From Bacteroidota bacterium (GTDB lineage Bacteria > Bacteroidota > Bacteroidia > Bacteroidales > Prolixibacteraceae): DNA of 5,104 nucleotides. The DNA is taken from assembly GCA_030695265.1 (NCBI GenBank), contig JAUYTA010000243.1, forward strand, positions 1-5,104, in the 5' to 3' direction. Numbering within the stretch: position 1 is the first letter of the stretch; every line of letters starts with the position of its first letter. Shown one piece after another: positions 1-5,104 of this stretch. Both the position numbers and the translations under genes were made by a program. The notes beneath the pieces were generated by a model. The model had not been told where the DNA came from. It saw only the letters and a program-made list of their open reading frames with translations, and searched no databases.

Positions 1-158
1 GCCACAATCATAACTCCTGAAATAATAAAAGCATTCGGAACTCCAATCCGGTCGGCAATGTAACCTGCTTGCAACAAGCCAATCATCGACGGCAACAGCG
101 TGACACTTCCGTAGATGGAAAACACCCGACCCAGTGCTGCCGGATCAATGTTAAAATG
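1..158 (-). pseudogene. Major facilitator superfamily (MFS) transporter fragment, start missing, runs off left edge
   Basis: Read leftwards from about 158, the frame gives NIDPAALGRVFSIYGS, then a hydrophobic helix (VTLLPSMIGLLQ), then AGYIADRIG and the start of another helix (NAFIISGVMIVA). Helix, G-x-x-A-D-R-x-G turn and helix are the MFS motif A arrangement at the loop between helices 2 and 3 or between 8 and 9, so this is an integral inner-membrane permease. The preceding helix (TM1 or TM7) is absent. Going upstream, the frame passes through HGCEKLNHF and hits a TGA at 180-182, inside the hydrolase gene in another frame, and no ATG, GTG or TTG precedes the domain. The fragment is therefore 5'-truncated, or the sequence is a chimera at about 155-165. 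The substrate is unknown; the context suggests a sugar. The first base of the last complete codon is 5, and the gene continues beyond the window. Confidence 0.6.
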
Positions 159-165
159 ATTTAAT
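156..165. repeat. Left arm of 10-base inverted repeat bracketing the hydrolase remnant
   Basis: The plus strand reads ATGATTTAAT, an exact reverse complement of 802-811. The arm contains the stop codon of the truncated hydrolase (161-163) and lies where recognisable MFS transporter sequence begins. A 10-base AT-rich match can arise by chance; its position at a breakpoint is what makes it notable. Confidence 0.4.
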
Positions 166-781
166 TTTTCACAACCGTGTCAGTTACTTTTTTAAGGTAT
201 TTTGCAAAATCTTCAGGAACTTCTTTGGGAATGAATTTTAAATGCTTTGCCGATTCACCGAACAGAAACCTATACCAAACCAGTGATCCAAGGAAACAAC
301 CAGCCTCATTGGCATGGTGAGAGTCGAAACCCAACTTTTTACTTTTGTCCCAAAAATAACCTTGATGAAGTGATTTTTTTTGATCGGGAAGTTGAGGATA
401 AACCGGATTCCCGAAATTGAATCCGGCATCTTTCTGATAAGCCCATTTTTTACTTTCAGCTACTTTTTGAAAAGCATCTCCTACAGGCAGAATTTTAATT
501 CCTAAATCAGAAGCAACAGTTTGATAGGCAGCTTTTGATTTTTGCCACATTTCCTTCGAGTTTTTGGCAAACTGATTTTCTGCAATCAGACTAAAATCTC
601 TGGAATCTGACCGGTATGCCCAGGTTTGATGAAATACTACCTGAGCATCGGGCTGCAAAGCTTTTATAAAATCGTACAGTTTTTGTGCGAAAGGAATATA
701 AGTGGTGACGTCAGCCGAGTTCATCGAATTTTGTTGTAAGGTTACAACATCCCATTTCCCTTCAGACAAAAGCATTCGCAA
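161..781 (-). CDS. SGNH/DUF4886-type hydrolase, N-terminally truncated (probable pseudogene)
   Basis: The 206-residue frame resembles the DUF4886 group of SGNH hydrolases, which are usually exported esterases or deacetylases of roughly 260-300 residues. Visible features are WDVVTLQQNS (10-19), the HQTWAY strand (51-56), IKILPVGDAF (95-104) and the C-terminal block V, D153-S-H-H156-A-N, which supplies the Asp-x-x-His pair of the active site. The N-terminal signal peptide and block I (G-N-S-F/Y-S with the nucleophile serine) are missing. Family-like residues TYKGKS continue upstream of the nominal TTG start at 781 as far as 799, and two consecutive in-frame TAA codons follow at 800-805. The start is therefore forced by truncation; a shorter start at ATG 775 is equally possible. 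It lies 38 bases downstream of the ROK gene on the same strand. If expressed, it should lack SGNH catalysis. The family call is moderately sure and the loss of the N-terminus is quite sure. Confidence 0.6.
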   Translation of the reverse strand: MRMLLSEGKWDVVTLQQNSMNSADVTTYIPFAQKLYDFIKALQPDAQVVFHQTWAYRSDSRDFSLIAENQFAKNSKEMWQKSKAAYQTVASDLGIKILPVGDAFQKVAESKKWAYQKDAGFNFGNPVYPQLPDQKKSLHQGYFWDKSKKLGFDSHHANEAGCFLGSLVWYRFLFGESAKHLKFIPKEVPEDFAKYLKKVTDTVVKN

Positions 782-801
782 AGATTTGCCTTTGTATGTT
801 T

Positions 802-811
802 ATTAAATCAT
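802..811. repeat. Right arm of 10-base inverted repeat bracketing the hydrolase remnant
   Basis: The plus strand reads ATTAAATCAT, the exact reverse complement of 156-165. On the minus strand this arm carries ATG-ATT-TAA, so the in-frame stop that cuts off the hydrolase reading frame lies at its inner edge (a second TAA follows at 800-802). It starts about 10 bases beyond the ROK stop codon. It may be a rearrangement endpoint or chance. Confidence 0.4.
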
Positions 812-819
812 AAAACAGA

Positions 820-1713
820 TTATTTTCTTTTCTGTTCCCTGGCAAAACAGGCAGCTCCCACCGCTCCTGAGAAATCACCATATTGCGCTTTTACTATTTC
901 GGTTTGGTTTCCACCGGCTCTCCATTCGTATTTGTCCATGAAGTTTTCAAGAGGTTCAAACAAATCATTCCCGGCTTCGGCAATACCACCGCCAATAATG
1001 ATCATTTCGGGCGAGAGAATATTGGTGATTGAGGCAAGTCCAATGGCTAACTTTTTCACCGAAGTAAGCCATATTTCTTTTGCAAAGCTGTCCCCATTCC
1101 TGAAAGCTTCCAACAATTGATGGGTGGTTTTAAATTTTCCTGAAGTTCTTTTTTCGATGCTGCAATTTCCTATTGCATCTTCCAGGCTGCCGGGCATCCC
1201 GATGATATCCTGTTCTCCCTCGCTGTCGATAACCATGTGGCCAATATGTCCGGCTTTGTTGAATGATCCCTGATATGGTTTTCCGTCAATTAATATTGCT
1301 CCTCCAACACCAGTACCAAGGGTAATCATGACTACATTTTTACGGTCTTTTGCAGCGCCAAATCTAGCTTCGCCCATCATGGCCGAAATAGCATCGTTCA
1401 GTACAAAAGTTTTCATTTTCAGAAATTCAGTCCATTCAAAATTTTCCAATCCCTGCAACCTGCCGGGCATGTATGCAATGGCCGAATTATTTGCATTGGG
1501 TAAACCCGGCGCTGAAATACCAATTACCGAACCGGCGCATTTTACTTTACCCTTTATTTCTTTCAGGGCAATTAAAATGGCGTTTTTCCATATCGTATCA
1601 TCGCCATCATTGGTAGCCTGAAAAAATTGATGCAAAATATTACCCGATTCGTCGATTGCAACTGCTTTTATTCTTGTTCCCCCAAGATCAATTCCTATTG
1701 TAATTTTCAACAT
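820..1713 (-). CDS. ROK-family sugar kinase, zinc-loop-less variant
   Basis: This complete 297-residue protein of the ROK family (ASKHA fold) should transfer phosphate from ATP to a hexose or related sugar in the cytoplasm. The N-terminal phosphate-1 motif is D9-L-G-G-T13, the catalytic aspartate lies in LND107 followed by a conserved MMGEARFGA, and the phosphate-2 motif is TLGTGVGGA (131-139). The adenosine-site strand is MIIIGGGIAEAG (237-248). The length is normal for the family and there is no DNA-binding N-terminus, so it is a kinase-type rather than a repressor-type member. Two departures stand out. The usual C-x-C-G-x-x-G-C zinc loop is replaced by DIIGMPGSLEDAIGN (169-183), and the substrate-site glutamate of GE-x-GH is a histidine (GHIGH, 155-159). 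The gene follows the UroD-like gene after 13 bases, so the two are almost certainly co-transcribed. The ATG at 1713 is preceded by AATCTAAAGT, a weak ribosome site. The sugar specificity cannot be read from the sequence. Confidence 0.93.
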   Translation of the reverse strand: MLKITIGIDLGGTRIKAVAIDESGNILHQFFQATNDGDDTIWKNAILIALKEIKGKVKCAGSVIGISAPGLPNANNSAIAYMPGRLQGLENFEWTEFLKMKTFVLNDAISAMMGEARFGAAKDRKNVVMITLGTGVGGAILIDGKPYQGSFNKAGHIGHMVIDSEGEQDIIGMPGSLEDAIGNCSIEKRTSGKFKTTHQLLEAFRNGDSFAKEIWLTSVKKLAIGLASITNILSPEMIIIGGGIAEAGNDLFEPLENFMDKYEWRAGGNQTEIVKAQYGDFSGAVGAACFAREQKRK

Positions 1714-1726
1714 ACTTTAGATTTTT

Positions 1727-2986
1727 TTATCCGCCGTTGAATTCCTTTATTGCGTCAACCATTGCCACTATGTTTTCAACCGGAACGTTTGCCTGAATGT
1801 TGTGAACTGTGTTGAACACAAACCCTCCGTCTTTGGCAAAAATTTCGCACAATCGGAGAACTTCTTCCCGCACTTTTTCAGGAGTTGCATAAGGCAGCGT
1901 TTTTTGCGTGTCGATGCCTCCGCCCCAGAAAACAAGGTCTTTTCCATACGTTTTCTTCAGGTGTACCGGATCCATTCCTTTGGCTGCAATCTGCACCGGA
2001 TTGATGATATCAAAACCGGCAGCGATAAACCGCGACATGAACGGTTCCACCGCACCACACGAATGTTTGAATGTCTTCCAGTTGGTATTGGCATGTACCC
2101 AATCGTTGATCCGGCGGTAATAAGGCAACCACAACTCATCGAATTGTTCGGGGGCGCAAAATGTCGAATCCTGCGTTCCAAAATCGGTTCCGCAGATATA
2201 AACCGCATCCACATTGTCGCCGATCACTTTGTGCAAACGACTGAAATTTTCGAGGGCAATTTCAGATTGGCGGTCAAATATAGCCTTGATGTAATCTGGA
2301 CGCATGAGGATGCTCATGTACCATTCGGTGATATCGCGGATACCTTTCGGATTTTTCAGTTTTATACCTGGAATATGCGCAATGTCGCCCAGGGCTGTTC
2401 CGCCAAGCCCGGCAACTACTGCTTTTCCGGTGGCACGCGCTTTTTTGGTGGTTACTGCCCAATATTCCAGATCGCTGTCAGAAACCAATCCATATTCTTC
2501 GAGATTGTCTTTGGGATTAAGTTCTTCCTCAACAATTGGTTTCTGCCTGATAATCGCATCGAAGAAGAAACTGCTTCGGGGCATTCTTCCTGAAGGTTTA
2601 ACCGATGTGTCGCCTTCAGGATACATTAACACGTCGCCATTTTCGTCGTTCGTGGTGCGAAAACCTTCAGGAACCAGCACTGTTTGCCCCCACGGAGTTA
2701 AATATTCCATCAACGGTTCGTGGTTGTAGAATCCAAATCCGTTTTTTCTGCCACGGGCTGCAATCACATCAACACCCATCATTTCAATCAGTTCCCCGTC
2801 AACGTCACCCAGCATTTGGTAAGGATCGGTTACCCGAACCGGTTTATTCTCCAGTCCATAATATTTCCGGAGATTTTCGATCGAAAGGACATGAATTCCT
2901 GTTACGGAGGTCGATCCAAAATCGACTACCAACCGATCGGGTTGTCTGTGATTGACCGTTAAATCAAAACGTTCTTTTGAAGTCAT
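1727..2986 (-). CDS. Uroporphyrinogen decarboxylase (UroD)-superfamily protein, methyltransferase-like
   Basis: This complete 419-residue TIM-barrel protein belongs to the UroD superfamily, which includes HemE and the corrinoid methyltransferases MtaA and CmuA. It lacks the N-terminal P-x-W-x-M-R-Q-A-G-R substrate motif of HemE and is about 70 residues longer, so it is not the heme enzyme. VVDFGSTSVTGIHV (20-33) is typical of the long UroD-like proteins near carbohydrate genes. Other landmarks are ICGTDFGTQ (264-272), HSCG (308-311), VFWGGGIDTQKTLP (352-365) and TVHNIQANVPVENI (393-406). By alignment from memory with MtaA, H308 and C310 match two zinc ligands, while H395 stands where MtaA has its third, cysteine, ligand. 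This suggests metal-dependent methyl transfer, but no corrinoid protein is encoded in this window, so the substrate is unknown. It is cytoplasmic, with no signal peptide. The ATG at 2986 is preceded by AT-rich sequence without a Shine-Dalgarno. It is the likely first gene of a pair with the ROK kinase. Confidence 0.88.
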   Translation of the reverse strand: MTSKERFDLTVNHRQPDRLVVDFGSTSVTGIHVLSIENLRKYYGLENKPVRVTDPYQMLGDVDGELIEMMGVDVIAARGRKNGFGFYNHEPLMEYLTPWGQTVLVPEGFRTTNDENGDVLMYPEGDTSVKPSGRMPRSSFFFDAIIRQKPIVEEELNPKDNLEEYGLVSDSDLEYWAVTTKKARATGKAVVAGLGGTALGDIAHIPGIKLKNPKGIRDITEWYMSILMRPDYIKAIFDRQSEIALENFSRLHKVIGDNVDAVYICGTDFGTQDSTFCAPEQFDELWLPYYRRINDWVHANTNWKTFKHSCGAVEPFMSRFIAAGFDIINPVQIAAKGMDPVHLKKTYGKDLVFWGGGIDTQKTLPYATPEKVREEVLRLCEIFAKDGGFVFNTVHNIQANVPVENIVAMVDAIKEFNGG

Positions 2987-3086
2987 AGTTTAAAAGATAT
3001 GAGTATCCGATCATTTTAAAAAAATTTAAGTTGGCAGGCAAATGGCTGTCCTGAAACAATTCATATTTGCGCTTTATATCTCGTAA
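2987..3086. other. AT-rich intergenic spacer between oxidoreductase and UroD-like genes
   Basis: This 100-base gap is the only sizeable break between the complete genes. It contains a run of seven A on the plus strand near 3019-3025 within TTTTAAAAAAATTTAA, but no GC-rich stem precedes the run in either direction. On the minus strand, TAAATTTT and TATCTTTT resemble the Bacteroidota -7 element TAnnTTTG at 7 of 8 positions. Neither has a TTTG at the usual 19-21 base spacing. A separate promoter for the UroD-ROK pair is possible but not shown; read-through from the oxidoreductase gene is equally possible. Confidence 0.4.
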
Positions 3087-4568
3087 TTATGGCATTGCCG
3101 GTAAGCTCCAACCATCCCGGTAAGTGTGTTTGATGTAACTATTGGCAGCCTCAAGTGCATTGAATTTGACATATTGGGTATTAAAATGTGGATGCCCGTC
3201 AATCACTTTAAACTCGTCGGAAGTCACAATTTTCAGTTCATCGGTGGCTGAAATGTTGGTAAACCGCATATTTTCAGCATCCCATTTCAGTGTTTTGTTC
3301 AGGTTTTGCAAGCGGATTGCCAGAACGCCCAATAACACCATTTCGTTGAACGGACCTGAATACCCGAAATGCGAAGTGCCTTCAATCCGGTTTTCAGGAG
3401 ATTCCTTACAGGCTCTTATCCAATCCTGTTCGTGCGGCCCGTCAACATATCCGACAGCTCCGGGAATACGTCTCAAATATGGAGTAACAATTGGTTTTCT
3501 GCCCGAAAGGAGACGTGGATTAAAACCTCTGCAACCGGTAATCAAGGTATCTTTCGAACCAACAAAAATGCAACCGCCAAGTCCGTCGGCCATCAGATTC
3601 TCGCCTTCAGGCAATAAATCGGGCCGCCGGGGAAGGATTCCGCCATCGTACCAGAACACTTTTACAGCAGGCATTTCCTGGTTCTTCACTTTCGCACGGG
3701 CCGGGAAATCAAACTCAACCGTTTCGGCCTGTGGTGCGCTTTCGGTATTTACCTGGGTCGAACTTCCGGAAACTTTTTCAGGATAGCCCAATTTGAGCGA
3801 CTGGTAAACAGGATCGAGCACATGACAGGCCATGTCGCCAAAAGCTCCCGTTCCGAAATCCCACCAGCCGCGCCAGTTCCAGGGAGTATAAATGCTGTGA
3901 AACGGACGCATGGGCGCAGGTCCGATAAATAAATCCCAGTTCAGGGTATCCGGTGGGGTCATTTTTTCGGTTGGGCGTTGCAAACCCTGTGGCCAGATGG
4001 GGCGATCTGTCCAGGCGTGAACTTCTTTTACTTCGCCAATTTCGCCATTCCAATTCCACTCACAAACCTGACGAACTCCATCGCCAGAGTTGCCCTGGTT
4101 TCCCATTTGTGTGGCCACCTTGTGCTTTGCCGCAAGTTTGGTCAGCAAGCGCGATTCGTAAACCGAATGTGTCAATGGTTTCTGGCAGTACACGTGTTTT
4201 CCCATCGACAAAGCGGTGGCTGCAACAATGGCGTGGGTATGATCGGCTGTTGCGACCATCACCCCATCAATCGATTTGCCCATTTCATCGAACATTTTCC
4301 GCCAGTCGTAGTATCGTTTCGCCTTAGGAAATTCGTTAAAGCATTTTTGGGAATATTTCCAGTCAACGTCGCAAAGACCGATAATATTTTCGGTATTCAT
4401 TCCCACCAGATTTGGATGGCCTTTGCCACCCACTCCAATTCCAACAATATTCAGCTTGTCGCTTGGGGCACGATGTCCCAAACCACTCACGGCCATGCCG
4501 GGAACAATCGAAATTCCCGCTGTAGCTACTGAAGCCTTCTTTAAAAATTCGCGTCTTGAAGTATTCAT
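3087..4568 (-). CDS. Tat-exported Gfo/Idh/MocA-family oxidoreductase
   Basis: This complete 493-residue NAD(P)-dependent sugar oxidoreductase carries a twin-arginine signal: S-R5-R6-E-F-L-K-K, followed by a hydrophobic stretch to about residue 30, so it is probably exported folded with its cofactor to the periplasm. The Rossmann fold begins at LNIVGIGVGGKG (39-50), with the acidic end of strand 2 at CDVD (66-69), ATADHTH (106-112) and the catalytic-lysine motif YCQK130PLTHS. The classic family motif is EKP; the Q form is common in this secreted subgroup. The C-terminal substrate domain has WDLFIGPAP (211-219), the WWDFGTGAFGDMACH signature (235-249, with D245 and H249 as likely active-site residues) and a closing YRDGWSLP. 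Family members in such loci oxidise sugars or glycosides, often at C3. It starts 18 bases after the DUF1080 gene, with CCTGAAAAAG before the ATG, so the two form one transcript. The stop at 3087 is followed by a 100-base gap. Confidence 0.95.
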   Translation of the reverse strand: MNTSRREFLKKASVATAGISIVPGMAVSGLGHRAPSDKLNIVGIGVGGKGHPNLVGMNTENIIGLCDVDWKYSQKCFNEFPKAKRYYDWRKMFDEMGKSIDGVMVATADHTHAIVAATALSMGKHVYCQKPLTHSVYESRLLTKLAAKHKVATQMGNQGNSGDGVRQVCEWNWNGEIGEVKEVHAWTDRPIWPQGLQRPTEKMTPPDTLNWDLFIGPAPMRPFHSIYTPWNWRGWWDFGTGAFGDMACHVLDPVYQSLKLGYPEKVSGSSTQVNTESAPQAETVEFDFPARAKVKNQEMPAVKVFWYDGGILPRRPDLLPEGENLMADGLGGCIFVGSKDTLITGCRGFNPRLLSGRKPIVTPYLRRIPGAVGYVDGPHEQDWIRACKESPENRIEGTSHFGYSGPFNEMVLLGVLAIRLQNLNKTLKWDAENMRFTNISATDELKIVTSDEFKVIDGHPHFNTQYVKFNALEAANSYIKHTYRDGWSLPAMP

Positions 4569-4586
4569 CTTTTTCAGGTAAATCGG

Positions 4587-5104
4587 TTAAATTTCCTTGA
4601 TCTTGATATTCCTGTACCACACTTTTGTTCCGTGGTTCTGAAGCGAAATATGTCCTTCGTCGAATTTACCGTAATCCGGAAAATCGGCCCATTTGCCACT
4701 GTTGCGTAGCTTGGTCCATTCATCTGAATACTTTTCATATTCAACCACCACTTCTCCATTCAGGATTTGTGTTACGTGGTTTCCGTTTACCACCAATAAA
4801 ACCTGGTTCCATTCGCCAACTGGTTTATATGGCTTTGTTTTAGGTGGATACATGGCGTAATTTGCACCGCATATTTGCCATTCTTCCAATTTGTCGGGCC
4901 AGTTTTCATGGTCCATCACCTGAAATTCAGGGCCGGTTTCGTATGGAAATTTATATTTGGGATCTTCGGCTACCTGAAAAATAATTCCACTGTTGGCGCC
5001 GGGTGTTAATTTAAATTCGACACTGAAAGCAAAATTTTTGTAGGTCTTGTCGGTAAGAATGTCCTGACTTTCTGCACCGCCCTCCGTGATCATAGTAAAA
5101 GCAG
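4587..5104 (-). CDS. DUF1080 / 3-keto-disaccharide hydrolase domain protein, 5' part beyond window
   Basis: The visible 171 codons are the C-terminal two thirds of a DUF1080 domain (Pfam 3-keto-disaccharide hydrolase), a concanavalin-like jelly-roll that cleaves 3-keto-glycosides. Motifs, numbered from the internal Met at 5093, are DILTDKTYKNF (11-21), the signature GANSGIIFQV (32-41), GPEFQVMDHENW (54-65), GEWNQVLLVVNG (93-104) and the closing GHISLQNHGTKVWYRNIKI (147-165). The frame stays open upstream of that Met through Ala-Phe-Thr to the window edge, and complete members are usually about 230-270 residues, mostly with a secretion or lipoprotein signal. The Met at 5093 is therefore internal, not the start. 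The gene lies directly upstream of the Gfo/Idh/MocA gene. That pairing recurs in Bacteroidota and Planctomycetota and fits oxidation followed by cleavage outside the cytoplasm. Confidence 0.92.
   Translation of the reverse strand, partial: AFTMITEGGAESQDILTDKTYKNFAFSVEFKLTPGANSGIIFQVAEDPKYKFPYETGPEFQVMDHENWPDKLEEWQICGANYAMYPPKTKPYKPVGEWNQVLLVVNGNHVTQILNGEVVVEYEKYSDEWTKLRNSGKWADFPDYGKFDEGHISLQNHGTKVWYRNIKIKEI

Noticed and set aside
156..811. The inverted-repeat-bounded segment as an insertion sequence or MITE.
   Set aside because: There is no transposase or clear target-site duplication, and the repeat arms are only 10 bases. It is kept as a finding but not called as a mobile element.
814..836. 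Possible hairpin AACAGA (814-819) with TCTGTT (831-836) at the end of the ROK gene, followed on the minus strand by a short T-run, as a terminator.
   Set aside because: The stem is only six AT-rich pairs with an 11-base loop, overlaps the last ROK codons, and the following T-run is only TTTT then A. It is too weak to call.
820..1713. ROK protein as a transcriptional repressor of the NagC/XylR type.
   Set aside because: There is no N-terminal helix-turn-helix; the protein begins directly with the ATP phosphate-binding motif at residue 9.
1802..2593. Long plus-strand open frame of 263 codons opposite the UroD-like gene.
   Set aside because: It has no recognisable domain and mirrors a well-supported gene on the other strand. 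The same applies to the plus-strand frames opposite the ROK and Gfo/Idh/MocA genes.
1727..2986. Annotation of the UroD-like protein as HemE (uroporphyrinogen decarboxylase of heme synthesis).
   Set aside because: It lacks the N-terminal RQAGR-type substrate motif, is about 70 residues too long, and carries the HSCG metal motif of the methyltransferase-like branch.
3017..3032. AT palindrome-like run in the 2987-3086 spacer as a terminator for the oxidoreductase gene.
   Set aside because: There is no GC-rich stem next to the T-run on the transcribed strand; the nearby CAGG/CCTG pairing is only four bases.

Overview
The window reads as a chromosomal or metagenomic fragment from a member of the Bacteroidota. 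The grounds are an AT-leaning composition, weak or absent Shine-Dalgarno sequences, a Tat-exported Gfo/Idh/MocA oxidoreductase with the SRREFLKK signal, and a cluster of DUF1080, Gfo/Idh/MocA, UroD-like and ROK proteins of the kind seen in glycan-degrading Bacteroidota. A Prolixibacteraceae-like marine, soil or gut lineage is plausible, but the genus cannot be read from this sequence. Every supported gene is on the minus strand, so transcription runs from right to left.

Right half (2987-5104): the 3' part of a DUF1080 / 3-keto-disaccharide hydrolase gene runs off the right edge. After an 18-base gap comes a complete Tat-signal Gfo/Idh/MocA oxidoreductase, and then about 100 bases of AT-rich intergenic DNA. 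Middle (820-2986): a complete UroD-superfamily protein, resembling corrinoid methyltransferases rather than heme-pathway HemE, is followed 13 bases later by a complete ROK-family sugar kinase that lacks the usual zinc-cysteine loop. Together these suggest a small carbohydrate catabolic operon. The oxidoreductase could oxidise a sugar or glycoside at C3, the DUF1080 protein could cleave the 3-keto product, and the ROK protein could phosphorylate a released sugar. The UroD-like protein could handle a methyl group or another decoration. The pathway assignment is inference; the family assignments are well supported.

Left end (1-811): this part looks scarred. An SGNH/DUF4886-type hydrolase has lost its N-terminal block, including the nucleophile serine. 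Two in-frame stops stand directly before the first family-like residues. Immediately downstream lies a fragment of a major facilitator transporter with no start codon and no preceding transmembrane helix. The two breakpoints coincide with a perfect 10-base inverted repeat (156-165 and 802-811) that brackets the hydrolase remnant. This is the most unusual structure in the window. It may be a real rearrangement scar or an assembly chimera.

No RNA genes, CRISPR arrays, insertion sequences, riboswitches or convincing promoters were seen. No gene-free stretch exceeds 300 bases.
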